Shown one piece after another: positions 1-11,488 of a stretch of DNA of 64,000 nucleotides. Source of the DNA: Parvibaculum sp. (GTDB lineage Bacteria; Pseudomonadota; Alphaproteobacteria; Parvibaculales; Parvibaculaceae); the NCBI RefSeq assembly GCF_030694575.1, contig NZ_JAUYUS010000134.1, forward strand, positions 1-64,000, given 5' to 3'. The position numbers were made by a program, and so were the translations under genes. The notes beneath the pieces were generated by a model. That model did not search any database. It saw nothing but the letters and a program-made list of their open reading frames with translations, and had not been told where the DNA came from. Each line of letters opens with the position of its first letter. Positions within the stretch are counted from its first letter, which is position 1.

Positions 1-65
1 TCGCGGGCGAAAAGCCTGAGGCCATCCTGGCTGGTGTAAAAAAGCTCACGGTAGGGAAGCGCCAT
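1..65 (-). CDS. Alpha/beta hydrolase, N-terminal fragment (cut by window edge)
   Basis: An ATG at 65 on the minus strand opens a frame reading MALPYRELFYTSQDGLRLFAR up to the window edge. The pattern 'Y-T-S-x-D-G-L-R-L-x-x-R' is the usual first beta strand of alpha/beta hydrolases. A good ribosome binding site (CGGAGAT) lies 5-6 bases upstream of the ATG. The gene follows slt on the same strand by 66 bp, so the two may be co-transcribed. Only about 21 residues are visible, so substrate and catalytic triad cannot be assessed. It is too short to be called by ORF length alone. Confidence 0.55.
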   Translation of the reverse strand, partial: MALPYRELFYTSQDGLRLFAR

Positions 66-131
66 GACGATCTCCGGGCAGCATGTGACGGGGGATCATG
101 GCCGGGCAATGCGGCGGCAGCAAGACAGCGG

Positions 132-2537
132 TCAGCGGACGACCGTCGTCGGGCCGTGCCCGTCCCCCGCTTCGATGACAGGCGCCATTGCGGGCGAGCC
201 CGGCGGAGCCATCGGCGCAGGGGCGTTCGATGCTGGCGTCACCAAGGGCGCGGTGATCGTGCCGACGGGTGGCGGAGCGAGGGGTACGTTCGTCAGGCGC
301 GGAGCGGGTGCCGGTGCCGTGATCGGCGCGCCTGTATGGCGGCGCAAATCCTCGTCGATACGGACCGGCTCGACCGTGCCGCTCAAGCGGCCGCGATAAA
401 CTTCCATGTTTTCCATCACGCGCTGCACATAGTTGCGCGTTTCGGAGAATGGAATGCTCTCGATCCAGTCGATCGGATCCACGGCGGTAGAACGTGGGTC
501 ACCGTACTGGGTAACCCATTGCCGGACGCGGGATGAACCGGCGTTATAGGCGGCGATGCTCATGATGTAGGAGCCGCCGAACTCGTTCTCGACGAGATCG
601 CCGAGATGGGCCGCGCCGAGCGTCGCGTTGTAGACGGGGTCGGTCAGCTTGCCGGGGGCATAGGGCAGACCGACCTGCTTTGCCACCATGCGGGCGGTGG
701 TCGGCATGAGCTGCATCAGACCGCGGGCGCCCGCCGGGCTCAATGCCTGCGGGTCGAACTCGCTTTCCTGCCGCGAAAGGCCATAGACGAGCGCCTTCTC
801 GACGGGCGGTCCGCGATGCGTCCATTGCGGCATACTCGACGTCGGATAGGCGTATCCGGGAAGTACAATGTTCCGGAGCGATGTTGCCTTGGCGATGCGC
901 AGCGACAGCTTCTGGTCGCCGAAGCTCAATGCCATATCGGAAAGGGCCGCGAGTTCTTCCGGATCGTCGATGATATCCGCGAGGTGCAGCATGAATATCC
1001 AGCGCTGCTGCTGGCGGTCGAGGTCTTGCAGGATGTTTGCGACATGCACCAGCTCGCGCTTTGCAAACCGTGCGCGGGCATCGGCGCTGCGCGGCGGATC
1101 TTTCGGCAGATGCAGTTTGCCGTCGCCGCCCGCCCCACCCAGGGCCGCGATCGCGAGCTGACCGTAGAACGTGGTCGAATAGGCCGCCGCCGCGCGGTAA
1201 TAGGCCGTGGCGTCGTCTTTCTTTCCGGCTGCGGAGGCGGCGCGACCGGACCAGTATTGCGCGCGCGATTTGCTGATCGGTGTCGACACACCGGCGTCGA
1301 GTTTTCTGAAATGGACGAGCGCCTCATCGGCTTTGTTCAGGTATTGAAGCGCGATCCAGCCGGCCATGAATTCGGCCTCTGCGAAATCGACACCTTCCGA
1401 GAGGCCGCTGCCGGCGGCGATCTGGTAGGCCTCCGAATAGAGGCCTCCGGAAAGGGCTTTGCGGGCGAGTATCTTGCGTTCCACCCACCAGCTGTCCGGC
1501 CGGACCATCTTGTGCGGTTCGGTGGGTGCGGTGAGAAGCAGCGGCAGGGCGGTGTGCTCATTGCCGCGGCGGCGTTCGTAGCGAACCTGATCGTAGAGAA
1601 GGCCGGGGTCGGCGCGGAGTGCTGCCGGAACCTGCGAGAGAGCAGCTTGAGCCTTGCTCGACCCTGAAATGAGCTGGATGCGTGCGTCGGCGAGTGCGCG
1701 AACCTCGGCGCCCATCAGGGCGGCCGTTACCTGTGCGTCGCCGGTACGCTGTTCCCACAGCAGACGCGCGAGGCGGGATTGCTGGGCTTCCCCGTTCAGA
1801 TAGCTTCCGAGGGTCTTCAGAATTTCCTGTTGGCGGCGAGAAGAAAAATCATTCTCGATCCAGGCCTTGCGAATCCATTCCGCACCCTCCTTTTCGCGGC
1901 CGACATCGATCAGGGTCTTGCCATAGCGGATGCGCGCTTCGCCGGCCCGAGGCGGATTTGCACTGAACCACGCGACCACGTCGTCGTTCGACATGGGATA
2001 GGAAAGAAGCGCGTTTTCAGCCCGAAGCGCCAGCACATGCCGGCGCGGCCAGTCCGGGTTATGGTCGCGGAAGGCGACGAGTTCTGCGAATGTCGCATTG
2101 CTGCTGTCCGAGAGCAGGCGCGTCCACGTCAGGAGCTTCACCGCGGCGGGATCGGAAATCCGCGAGACATACTGGGTTGCCGCGCCCCAGTTTCCCCGGT
2201 CCATTTCGGAAAACGCCAGGCGCAAAGCGGCGAGATCGCTCGCGCCGAGCCGGGAATAAGTGCTGGCCGGCGACGCGGACGAGGCCACGGGCGGCGAGGA
2301 AACGGCGGAAAGGCCAACAGAAGGGACGCCGCCGTTGGGACGAGGCAGGGGCAACGTGGAGGCGTTGGCAACCGTGCAGGCGAGCATGCTTGCCGCCGCA
2401 GTGGCAGCTACAAGAAGCCGATAACTCAAGCCGGACAAACCGCCCACGCGCCAAACCCGAAAATCAGAGGTTCCGGACCACCTGAAGCTTTCCCCGTCAT
2501 GGGGTGCCTCCGGTCCGTTATTCCCGCGCCGGACCAT
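132..2537 (-). CDS. slt: Soluble lytic murein transglycosylase
   Basis: This is a periplasmic enzyme that cleaves the MurNAc-GlcNAc bond of peptidoglycan to give 1,6-anhydro-muropeptides. The C-terminal third carries the SLT (GEWL-like) domain: SRQESEFDPQALSPAGARG with the catalytic Glu at residue 591, followed by LMQLMPTTA and the AYNAG motif. The N-terminal two thirds is a long alpha-helical, TPR-like region, as in Slt70. The C-terminal tail is Pro/Ala rich and probably disordered. The ATG at 2537 gives an N-terminus of about 35 residues before a hydrophobic signal segment ending near VANAS. A GTG at 2447 would give a more normal signal peptide, so the start is uncertain. It is divergent from dapA. 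Confidence 0.9.
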   Translation of the reverse strand: MVRRGNNGPEAPHDGESFRWSGTSDFRVWRVGGLSGLSYRLLVAATAAASMLACTVANASTLPLPRPNGGVPSVGLSAVSSPPVASSASPASTYSRLGASDLAALRLAFSEMDRGNWGAATQYVSRISDPAAVKLLTWTRLLSDSSNATFAELVAFRDHNPDWPRRHVLALRAENALLSYPMSNDDVVAWFSANPPRAGEARIRYGKTLIDVGREKEGAEWIRKAWIENDFSSRRQQEILKTLGSYLNGEAQQSRLARLLWEQRTGDAQVTAALMGAEVRALADARIQLISGSSKAQAALSQVPAALRADPGLLYDQVRYERRRGNEHTALPLLLTAPTEPHKMVRPDSWWVERKILARKALSGGLYSEAYQIAAGSGLSEGVDFAEAEFMAGWIALQYLNKADEALVHFRKLDAGVSTPISKSRAQYWSGRAASAAGKKDDATAYYRAAAAYSTTFYGQLAIAALGGAGGDGKLHLPKDPPRSADARARFAKRELVHVANILQDLDRQQQRWIFMLHLADIIDDPEELAALSDMALSFGDQKLSLRIAKATSLRNIVLPGYAYPTSSMPQWTHRGPPVEKALVYGLSRQESEFDPQALSPAGARGLMQLMPTTARMVAKQVGLPYAPGKLTDPVYNATLGAAHLGDLVENEFGGSYIMSIAAYNAGSSRVRQWVTQYGDPRSTAVDPIDWIESIPFSETRNYVQRVMENMEVYRGRLSGTVEPVRIDEDLRRHTGAPITAPAPAPRLTNVPLAPPPVGTITAPLVTPASNAPAPMAPPGSPAMAPVIEAGDGHGPTTVVR

Positions 2538-2730
2538 CGGACGCGGCAGCTCTTTTACGTCAGATTATCCACCATCAAGACTACCTATGTGCTAACAGGC
2601 GCCGCAATAGGCCGCAAGCGAGGAAACGGGCAGTTTTCTTGCTGGGGCGGTCACTTATGGTTATCTTGCGCGCCTTCGGAACCAGCCGATGGAACTTCGC
2701 CCGCGGAAACCGGGCAACGGAGCTAAAGCC

Positions 2731-3606
2731 ATGTTCAAGGGATCGTATGTCGCGCTCATAACGCCGTTCAGGAACGGCGCGGTGGATGAGGCTGCGTTCG
2801 TGAAACTGGTGGAGTGGCAGATCGAGCAGGGCACGCATGGGCTGGTCCCGTGCGGGACGACTGGCGAGTCGCCAACCCTCAGCCATGACGAGCACAAGCG
2901 GGTGGTCGAGCTGTGCGTGAAGACCGCGAAGGGGCGGGTGCCGGTCATTGCCGGGGCCGGCTCCAACAATACGGTGGAAGCGATCGAACTGACCCGGTTT
3001 GCCAAGAAGGTCGGCGCCGATGCGGTCTTGAGCGTGACGGGCTATTACAACAAGCCGTCGCAGGAGGGCATTTATGCCCACTTCAAGGCGGTGAACGACG
3101 CGGTCGATATTCCCATCATCCTTTACAATATCCCTGGGCGTACCATCGTCGATATTTCCCTTGAAACCATGACGCGGCTTTTCGAGTTGAAGAACGTGGT
3201 CGGGGTGAAGGATGCGACGGCCAATCTCGCGCGGGTCAGCCTGCAGCGGCAGGAAATGGGCCCGGAGTTCTGCCAGTTGTCGGGTGAAGACGCGACGGCG
3301 CTCGGCTTCAACGCGCATGGCGGCGTGGGCTGCATTTCGGTGACGGCCAATGTCGCACCGGCGCTTTGTTCGGCATTTCAGGAGGCGACCCTCGACGGCG
3401 ATTACCGGAAGGCGCTGGAACTCCAGGACCGGCTGATTCCGCTTCACAACGCGCTGTTCGTCGACCCGAATCCGGCGCCCGTAAAGTATGCGGCGAACCT
3501 GCTTGGGCTCTGTGCCAACGAATTGAGGCTGCCGCTTGTCCCGGCAAGTGCCGCGGCCGAGCAGAAGGTTATGGCCGCGATGCGCAGCGCCGGGCTCATC
3601 AACTGA
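2731..3606 (+). CDS. dapA: 4-hydroxy-tetrahydrodipicolinate synthase
   Basis: It condenses pyruvate with aspartate semialdehyde, the first committed step to lysine and meso-diaminopimelate. The product is 291 residues, the normal family length. It begins [13 protein letters not shown], contains the GTTGES motif, YNIPGRT with the catalytic Tyr, and the Schiff-base Lys160 in GVKDAT. The start at 2731 was chosen because a ribosome binding site (GGAGCT) lies just upstream and the homologous region begins there. An upstream in-frame ATG at 2689 would add 14 unrelated residues. smpB follows by 26 bp on the same strand. Confidence 0.96.
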   Translation: MFKGSYVALITPFRNGAVDEAAFVKLVEWQIEQGTHGLVPCGTTGESPTLSHDEHKRVVELCVKTAKGRVPVIAGAGSNNTVEAIELTRFAKKVGADAVLSVTGYYNKPSQEGIYAHFKAVNDAVDIPIILYNIPGRTIVDISLETMTRLFELKNVVGVKDATANLARVSLQRQEMGPEFCQLSGEDATALGFNAHGGVGCISVTANVAPALCSAFQEATLDGDYRKALELQDRLIPLHNALFVDPNPAPVKYAANLLGLCANELRLPLVPASAAAEQKVMAAMRSAGLIN

Positions 3607-3632
3607 TGTGCCGGAAGGGAAATTGAGGAGCT

Positions 3633-4130
3633 ATGTCCTCCAAGAGTGGCGGCGCCAAGAAGAAGGCCGGAGACGGCCGGAAAATCATTGCGGATAACCG
3701 CAAGGCGCGCTTCAACTACAGCATCAGCGAGACGTTCGAAGCCGGGATCGAGCTCAAGGGGAGCGAGGTCAAGTCGCTGAGAACAGGACAGGGGAGTCTC
3801 AACGAGGCTTATGCCCAGGTGACGCGTGCGGGCGAAGTGATGCTCGTCAACGCCTATATCCCGATCTATCTGCAGGCGAACCAGTTCAACCACGAGACCC
3901 GGCGGCCGCGAAAACTGCTGCTGCACAAGCGGGAAATCGAGAAGCTTGCCGCGGCGGTGCAGCGGCAGGGCATGACCGTGGTGCCGCTGCGCATGTACTT
4001 CACCGACAAGGGGCGGGTGAAGGTCGAGATCGGGCTTGCGCAGGGCAAGAAGCTTGCGGACAAGCGCGAAACGCTGAAAGAGCGGAGCTGGGAGCGCGAC
4101 AAGGCACGGCTGATGCGGGAGAAGGGCTAG
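3633..4130 (+). CDS. smpB: SsrA-binding protein SmpB
   Basis: This tmRNA partner is needed for trans-translation rescue of stalled ribosomes. The 165-residue protein shows the SmpB core: [13 protein letters not shown], then [31 protein letters not shown] and the basic C-terminal tail rich in Lys/Arg. A ribosome binding site (GAGGAG) precedes the ATG. dapA-smpB is a common alphaproteobacterial pair. The TAG stop shares the palindrome CTAG (4127-4130) with the stop codon of the convergent uracil-DNA glycosylase gene. No tmRNA gene is visible nearby. Confidence 0.96.
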   Translation: MSSKSGGAKKKAGDGRKIIADNRKARFNYSISETFEAGIELKGSEVKSLRTGQGSLNEAYAQVTRAGEVMLVNAYIPIYLQANQFNHETRRPRKLLLHKREIEKLAAAVQRQGMTVVPLRMYFTDKGRVKVEIGLAQGKKLADKRETLKERSWERDKARLMREKG

Positions 4131-4798
4131 CGGCCCTTGCCGTCAAGATAGGCCCGGACATCGCCGAAGACGCTGCGAAACATATCCGGTGTGAGACGCC
4201 TCGTATTCGTATTGTAGCGCGAGCAGTGATAGCTGTCGAAAAGCCTTAAACCCTGCTCGAGATCGTGTTGGGCGCCATGGCCGAACGGCGCGGACGAGCG
4301 TTTCAATTCCCGCGCCGAGAGCACCGCGTCGTGGGCGATGCGTCCGAGGGCCAGAACGGCCTGGAGGTCCGGCAGGGCCTCGATGCGGGCAGACAGAAAC
4401 CGAAGGCAGGTTTTGGCCTCGGCGGGCGTCGGCTTGTTCTGCGGCGGCACGCACCGTACGGCATTGGTAATCATCGCGCCGACCAGCTCGAGCCCGTCAT
4501 CGGGGCGAGCGCCGTAGGTGCCGCGCGCGAAGCCGAATTCGAGCAGCGTGGCGTAGAGGAGATCGCCCGCATAGTCGCCCGTGAAAGGCCGGCCGGTACG
4601 GTTCGCCCCCTGGACGCCCGGCGCCAGGCCGACAATCAGCAGGCGAGCATCGCCGGTGCCGAAGGACGGGACAGGCGCGTTGAACCAGTCCGGGTGCGCA
4701 CTGTCATTGTCTTGCCGATAGGCCACGAGACGCGGGCAGAGCGGGCAGTCGAGCGGCGCTTCGGGAGCAACGGGCGTCAATTGGGCGGGGGCGGGCAT
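4127..4798 (-). CDS. Uracil-DNA glycosylase, family 5 (UDGb type)
   Basis: This repair enzyme removes uracil and other deaminated bases from DNA. Motif A reads [19 protein letters not shown], the family 5 (UDGb) form that lacks the usual polar catalytic residue of family 1. Four cysteines (CPLC near the N-terminus, then [17 protein letters not shown]) should hold a [4Fe-4S] cluster. Motif B is H-C-S-R-Y-N near the C-terminus. The start at 4798 (223 residues) has a GAGGGCG ribosome binding site. The longer upstream frame lies inside the NYN gene and is not conserved-looking. It lies 10 bp after the NYN gene, probably in one transcript. Confidence 0.87.
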   Translation of the reverse strand: MPAPAQLTPVAPEAPLDCPLCPRLVAYRQDNDSAHPDWFNAPVPSFGTGDARLLIVGLAPGVQGANRTGRPFTGDYAGDLLYATLLEFGFARGTYGARPDDGLELVGAMITNAVRCVPPQNKPTPAEAKTCLRFLSARIEALPDLQAVLALGRIAHDAVLSARELKRSSAPFGHGAQHDLEQGLRLFDSYHCSRYNTNTRRLTPDMFRSVFGDVRAYLDGKGR

Positions 4799-4808
4799 CG
4801 GCGCGCCC

Positions 4809-5429
4809 TCAGGCGCGCGCCGGACGCTCAAGATCGTCCTCGTCCTCGTCGTCATACTCGTAGTCGTCGTCGTTGCGGAGAGGTGCCGCCGGACGGTCCG
4901 TATGGCTGCGGCCGACCGTGTCGCGGAGCGACTCGAGTTCGACATACTGGTCCGCCTGGCGGCGTAATTCGTCCGCGATCATGGGCGGCTGGCTGCGCAT
5001 GGTTGAAACGACGGTGACGCGCTTGCCCTTGCGCTGGACGGCATCGACGAGACGCCGGAAGTCCCCGTCGCCCGAGAAAAGGATGAGATGGTCGAGCTTG
5101 TCCGCAATCTCGAGCGCGTCGATCGCGAGTTCGATATCCATGTTGCCCTTGATGCGGCGACGGCCGGTCGCGTCGGTAAATTCCTTGGCGGGCTTGGTGA
5201 CGACGGCATAGCCATTGTAGTCGAGCCAGTCGATCAAGGGACGAAGGGGAGAATATTCCTGATCCTCAAGGAGGGCGGTGTAGTAAAAGGCGCGGACCAG
5301 CACGCCCTTGGTGCGAAAATGGTCCAGAAGGCGTTTGTAATCGATGTCGAAGCCGAGGCCGCGCGCCGCCGAATAAAGGTTGGCGCCATCGATGAAGAGT
5401 GCAATCCGCTCATTGGGATAAAAGATCAT
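4809..5429 (-). CDS. NYN-domain (LabA/DUF88-like) protein
   Basis: This is a predicted PIN-like ribonuclease of the NYN family. The acidic residues of the fold are visible: FIDGANLY near the N-terminus, KGNMDIELAIDAL in the middle, and FSGDGDFRRLVD after it. The product is 206 residues from the ATG at 5429, which has a GGGAG ribosome binding site; the longer frame upstream has no family similarity. After the domain there is a very acidic tail (NDDDYEYDDEDEDDLE), which may bind protein or mimic nucleic acid. The substrate is unknown. It probably shares a transcript with the downstream uracil-DNA glycosylase. Confidence 0.87.
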   Translation of the reverse strand: MIFYPNERIALFIDGANLYSAARGLGFDIDYKRLLDHFRTKGVLVRAFYYTALLEDQEYSPLRPLIDWLDYNGYAVVTKPAKEFTDATGRRRIKGNMDIELAIDALEIADKLDHLILFSGDGDFRRLVDAVQRKGKRVTVVSTMRSQPPMIADELRRQADQYVELESLRDTVGRSHTDRPAAPLRNDDDYEYDDEDEDDLERPARA

Positions 5430-5578
5430 CGTGAAAACTCCCGGGTACCAATGTGGTGACGATGAAAATTCAAATGCCGACCGCTGCAAGAGGCCGAAAT
5501 CCGGCAAGAGAATTACGACCGAAGTCCATGATTCCGCAAGCATGCCGCTTCGGGGCCGGGCCTTTTCACCGGTGAATC

Positions 5579-6157
5579 ATGGCTGGCGATAGCACATCCT
5601 CCATTCCGGGCATCCTTGTGGCGCTCGGTGGAAATATGCCGAGCGTTCATGGCGGGCCGGCGCGCACGCTGATGGCGGCGCTTGCCCTGATGCCGGCGTT
5701 CGGGATCCGGATCGTGCGTTGCGCGCCCTTCTACAAGACCCCCGCATTGTCGTCTTATATACAGCCGGAGTATGTGAATTCTGTGGCGGTAGTCGAAGCC
5801 GCTGTACCGCCGGAAGCATTGCTCGATATTTTACACCGGATTGAGGCGATTTTCGGCCGGGTCCGGCGGGAGCGATGGGCACCACGGCCTCTCGACATCG
5901 ACCTGCTGGATTATCGCGGAATGATAATCCCGGCCGAGGGGAAGCGGGGCGCCGATGCCGGGGCGGGCAAGCTGCCGATTGCCCTTCCGCATCCGGGCAT
6001 TGCGGCGCGCGGTTTCGTGCTGCTGCCGCTTCGGGATGTGGCGCCGCGCTGGCGCCATCCGGTGACGGGGGAGAGCGTCCAGCGGCTGATCGCATCGCTC
6101 GGCCCCGGGGGACTGGCGGGCATAGAGCGGTTAAAATCGTCACAGTTACGCTCGTAA
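5579..6157 (+). CDS. folK: 2-amino-4-hydroxy-6-hydroxymethyldihydropteridine pyrophosphokinase
   Basis: It transfers pyrophosphate from ATP to the hydroxymethyl pterin in folate synthesis. The 192-residue product shows the HPPK signatures: VALGGNM at the N-terminus, FYKTPAL, the [14 protein letters not shown] motif with the Mg-binding Asp residues, and [16 protein letters not shown]. It is divergent from the NYN gene and lies 82 bp before rpoZ on the same strand. Confidence 0.94.
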   Translation: MAGDSTSSIPGILVALGGNMPSVHGGPARTLMAALALMPAFGIRIVRCAPFYKTPALSSYIQPEYVNSVAVVEAAVPPEALLDILHRIEAIFGRVRRERWAPRPLDIDLLDYRGMIIPAEGKRGADAGAGKLPIALPHPGIAARGFVLLPLRDVAPRWRHPVTGESVQRLIASLGPGGLAGIERLKSSQLRS

Positions 6158-6171
6158 GAGCCTGTTACTGC

Positions 6172-6200
6172 TTGCTTTCCTGTGTTCCAGACCCTACATA
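6172..6200 (+). promoter_or_regulatory. Predicted sigma-70 promoter of rpoZ
   Basis: TTGCTT (6172-6177) and TACATA (6195-6200) are separated by exactly 17 bp and lie 40 bp before the rpoZ ATG. The call is by eye only. Confidence 0.45.
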
Positions 6201-6239
6201 CAGGGCCAAATCAGGATCCTGCCATACTGGAGTTTTGCA

Positions 6240-6665
6240 ATGGCCCGAGTGACCGTTGAAGATTGCGTCGACAAGGTGCCGAACCGCTTCGAGCTCGTTC
6301 TGCTCGCGGGGCACCGGGCGCGCGCCATGTCGGCGGGCGCCGAACTGACCGTCGACCGCGACAACGACAAGAACCCCGTCGTGGCGTTGCGCGAAATCGC
6401 CGAGCGGACGATCATGCCGGAGGACCTTCGCGAAGACCTTATCGGCAGCATGCAGAGCCGGGTCGAGACGGAAGAGCCGGAAGTCGAGCAGATGCAGCTT
6501 CTGATGTCCGGCGAGGCCGCCGGCGAAGTGAAAGACACGTTCGGTGCGGCCGAGGGCGGCGGCGAACGGATGAGCGAGGAAGACCTGTTGCGCGCGATCC
6601 AGAGCCAGATCGACTCGCCGCAGCAGAAGTCCGCCGACGCCGACGATATGGACGGGGAAGACTGA
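6240..6665 (+). CDS. rpoZ: RNA polymerase omega subunit
   Basis: A small subunit that helps beta' fold and, with rsh next door, is part of the (p)ppGpp response in many proteobacteria. The N-terminal 75 residues match omega: [20 protein letters not shown], then LAGHRAR and [11 protein letters not shown]. The protein is 141 residues against about 90 in E. coli. The added C-terminal part is acidic and probably flexible (EEPEVEQ, then [15 protein letters not shown], ending DADDMDGED). Long omega subunits are usual in alphaproteobacteria. A terminator-like hairpin follows at 6726. Confidence 0.95.
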   Translation: MARVTVEDCVDKVPNRFELVLLAGHRARAMSAGAELTVDRDNDKNPVVALREIAERTIMPEDLREDLIGSMQSRVETEEPEVEQMQLLMSGEAAGEVKDTFGAAEGGGERMSEEDLLRAIQSQIDSPQQKSADADDMDGED

Positions 6666-6725
6666 GAGCGGGCGAGGAGGGCCGGATTTACGTCCTCAGG
6701 CCCGACGCAGACGTCAATCGGTTTG

Positions 6726-6764
6726 AGCGCCGCCCGGCCGAAAGGTAAGGGGCGGCGCTTTTTG
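6726..6764 (+). terminator. Rho-independent terminator after rpoZ
   Basis: The ten-base arms AGCGCCGCCC (6726-6735) and GGGCGGCGCT (6750-6759) are perfectly complementary and are followed by five T residues. It would separate rpoZ from rsh. Confidence 0.8.
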
Positions 6765-6823
6765 TTTGAGGCGGCCAAGAGCGTTAGGAACTTCGCAAGA
6801 GAGGCCGCAGGAGACTAACAGGC

Positions 6824-8983
<2,160 letters not shown>

Positions 8984-9020
8984 CGGTGCGTTCTCCCCCC
9001 ACTTCCCGAGCGGTGAAAAA

Positions 9021-9605
9021 ATGGATCAAGAAAAGGTTCTCAAGGAATTCGAAAAGGCGGGTGCGCTTCTGAGGGGGCATTTCATCCTCTCGTCCGGTCT
9101 GCACAGCCCGGTTTTCCTGCAGAAAGCGCTGGTTTTCATGAGCCCGGCCCGGACCGGACGGCTCTGCAAGGCGCTGGCGGCGAAAATCCTCGAAGAGGTG
9201 AAGGGGCCTGTCGATGCCATCGTTTCGCCCGCAGTGGGCGGCATTATCCCCGGCTACGAAACCGCGCGCTATATGAAGGTGCCGGCAATGTATGTCGAGC
9301 GGGAGCAGGGCGAATTCGTTCTGCGCCGAGGCTTTCCGCTGAAGAAGGGAATGCGCGTCGTGATGGTGGAGGATATCGTGACCACGGGGCTTTCGTCCCG
9401 CGAGTGCATCGAGGCGATCCGCAAGACGGGTGCGAAAGTGGTGGCCGCCGCCTGCCTGATCGACAGGTCGGGCGGCAAGGCGAAGGTCGGCACCAAGCTC
9501 ATCTCGCTCGCGCAGATTTCCATTCCGGCCTATCCGGCGGACAAGCTGCCGAAGGACCTCGCGGCGCTGCCGGCGGAAAAGCCGGGCAGCCGGCATATCG
9601 CGTGA
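9021..9605 (+). CDS. pyrE: Orotate phosphoribosyltransferase
   Basis: It makes orotidine monophosphate from orotate and PRPP in pyrimidine synthesis. The PRPP motif is [14 protein letters not shown], and the catalytic loop is in the region [13 protein letters not shown]. The length is 194 residues from the ATG at 9021. An upstream in-frame start at 8952 lies inside rsh and adds residues unlike the family. The gene sits 37 bp after rsh. Confidence 0.95.
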   Translation: MDQEKVLKEFEKAGALLRGHFILSSGLHSPVFLQKALVFMSPARTGRLCKALAAKILEEVKGPVDAIVSPAVGGIIPGYETARYMKVPAMYVEREQGEFVLRRGFPLKKGMRVVMVEDIVTTGLSSRECIEAIRKTGAKVVAAACLIDRSGGKAKVGTKLISLAQISIPAYPADKLPKDLAALPAEKPGSRHIA

Positions 9606-9618
9606 GGGAGCGCCGCAT

Positions 9619-10218
9619 TTGTTCCGCCGCAGAGTCGAACTTCATCCGATCGAGAAACTGAAGGAGGCGTTCTGGCCGCGTTCCGGCTGGAAGCGCACGC
9701 TTCAGTACGGGTGGCGGCGCGTCTGGCGGCTGTCGGGTACACCCCATGCCGTTGCGCTCGGTTTCGCGGCGGGCGTCTTCTCGTCCTGCACGCCGTTTCT
9801 CGGCTTTCACATTCTGCTCGCCATGCTGGTCGCATGGATATTGCGCGGCAATCTGATTGCGTCCGCGATCGGTACCTTTGTCGGAAACCCGCTCACCTTT
9901 CCGGCAATCTGGTTCGTGGTCTACGAGGTCGGGCGGTACATGATGGGTTCGCCCGTTGCCGCCGATCCCAACATCGCGGAGACGCTGCAAAGCGATCGGG
10001 CCTTCGACATGATTTTGCCGCTGCTGGTGCCGCTTACGGTGGGTGCCATTCCGGTCGGGATCGTGTTCGGATGCGTGTCCTATGTGGTCGTGCGGAGCGG
10101 CGTCGAGGCCTATCAGGTGCAGAGACGAAAGCTTCTTGCCGAGCGCGTGCTGATGCGCCGCGACGGCGTGGACATTTCGCCGGGCGGGGATTTGAACGGG
10201 GGTGCGCGACATGAGTGA
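9619..10218 (+). CDS. DUF2062 membrane protein
   Basis: An inner-membrane protein of unknown function. The DUF2062 signature is visible: [21 protein letters not shown], then [19 protein letters not shown], with three predicted membrane segments in 199 residues. It starts with TTG at 9619, preceded by GAGGGAG. The gene fits between pyrE and pdxJ with a small overlap into pdxJ, so it is probably translated as part of this operon. Confidence 0.82.
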   Translation: MFRRRVELHPIEKLKEAFWPRSGWKRTLQYGWRRVWRLSGTPHAVALGFAAGVFSSCTPFLGFHILLAMLVAWILRGNLIASAIGTFVGNPLTFPAIWFVVYEVGRYMMGSPVAADPNIAETLQSDRAFDMILPLLVPLTVGAIPVGIVFGCVSYVVVRSGVEAYQVQRRKLLAERVLMRRDGVDISPGGDLNGGARHE

Positions 10219-11005
10219 AAGAGCGTCCGGATATCTCCGGCTCGGGGTCAATATCGACCATGTGGCGACGATCCGTAACGCGCGGGGCGGCGATCATCCC
10301 GATCCCGTGCGCGCGGCCGAACTGGCGGCGGCCGCCGGCGCCGACGGCATCACGGCGCATCTGCGCGAGGACCGGCGTCATATCCGGGACGCCGATATCG
10401 CGCGGCTGATGGGCGAGATCGGGCTGCCGCTCAATCTGGAAATGGCGGCGACGCCGGAAATGCTCAGCATTGCGCTTCGCCATGTACCCCATGCCTGCTG
10501 CATCGTGCCGGAGCGGCGCGAGGAAGTGACGACGGAAGGCGGGCTCGATGCGGCCGGGTTGCACAATCACCTGAAGCCGATCGTCGACCGGTTGAGCGAA
10601 GCCGGCATTCGCGTTTCGCTATTCATCAACGCGGACCGGCGACAACTGGAAGCCGCGCGCTCGCTCGGCGCGCCTGTGGTCGAGCTTCATACGGGTGCCT
10701 ATTGCGACGCGGCGCTGGCGCGGGAAAGCGCCAAGCGCGACGCGGAACTGGCCCGGCTCGCGACAGCCGCGCGGGAGGGGGCGGAACTCGGTCTCGAGGT
10801 TCACGCAGGCCACGGGCTGACCTTCGACACGGTAGCGCCGGTGGCGGCGATGCCGGAGCTTGCGGAGCTGAATATCGGCCATTTCCTGGTGGGCGAAGCG
10901 ATCTTCATCGGTCTCGACGCGAGCATCAAACAGATGCGGCATGCCATGGACGAAGCGCGACGCGGCGCGGGCGCCGAAAACGCCGGCGCGAAGGACCGCG
11001 CATGA
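10211..11005 (+). CDS. pdxJ: Pyridoxine 5'-phosphate synthase
   Basis: It closes the pyridoxine ring from 1-deoxyxylulose 5-phosphate and aminoacetone phosphate derivatives. The TIM-barrel signatures are visible: [17 protein letters not shown] at the N-terminus, [28 protein letters not shown] and VHAGHGL. The ATG at 10211 is preferred over the GTG at 10202 because of a GGGGG ribosome binding site; this gives 264 residues. It overlaps the DUF2062 gene by 8 bp and acpS by 4 bp. Confidence 0.94.
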   Translation: MSERASGYLRLGVNIDHVATIRNARGGDHPDPVRAAELAAAAGADGITAHLREDRRHIRDADIARLMGEIGLPLNLEMAATPEMLSIALRHVPHACCIVPERREEVTTEGGLDAAGLHNHLKPIVDRLSEAGIRVSLFINADRRQLEAARSLGAPVVELHTGAYCDAALARESAKRDAELARLATAAREGAELGLEVHAGHGLTFDTVAPVAAMPELAELNIGHFLVGEAIFIGLDASIKQMRHAMDEARRGAGAENAGAKDRA

Positions 11006-11403
11006 TTATCGGCATCGGCAACGACATCATCGATATTCGGCGGGTTCAGAAGACGCTGGACCGCTTCGGCGACCGCTTCGTCGAGCGGATATTCACCGAT
11101 GTCGAAAGGCAGAAATCCGAAGGACGGCGAATGCGGGCGGCGTCCTACGCCAAGCGGTTCGCGGCCAAGGAAGCCTGCTCCAAGGCGCTCGGAACCGGGA
11201 TGCGGCGGGGCGTTTTCTGGAAGGACATGGGGGTCGTGAACCTGCGGGGCGGGCAGCCGACCATGGCGCTGACGGGTGGTGCGCTGGAGAGGCTGAAGGA
11301 GATGACGCCGGAGGGCATGACGCCCGTCATCCATCTGACGATTACCGACGATCACCCGCAGGCGCAGGCTTTCGTCATCATTTCGGTGGTATCGAAGCCT
11401 TGA
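11002..11403 (+). CDS. acpS: Holo-[acyl-carrier-protein] synthase
   Basis: It transfers the phosphopantetheine arm from CoA to acyl carrier protein. The 133-residue product has [15 protein letters not shown] with the Mg-binding Asp, FTDVERQ, and the motif [16 protein letters not shown]. It begins with an ATGA overlap with the pdxJ stop codon, which implies coupled translation. Confidence 0.94.
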   Translation: MIIGIGNDIIDIRRVQKTLDRFGDRFVERIFTDVERQKSEGRRMRAASYAKRFAAKEACSKALGTGMRRGVFWKDMGVVNLRGGQPTMALTGGALERLKEMTPEGMTPVIHLTITDDHPQAQAFVIISVVSKP

Positions 11404-11488
11404 GTCTTGAGGGGCGACGGGCCGTTTTATTGTGGTATGGTCCGCCGTTTTCGGGAGAAAGCCGCCGATGGCGGGCAGGAGCTGGAAG

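Noticed and set aside
3600..4130. tmRNA (ssrA) gene beside smpB
   Set aside because: There is no space for it: smpB starts 26 bp after dapA, and the far end is shared with the UDG gene.
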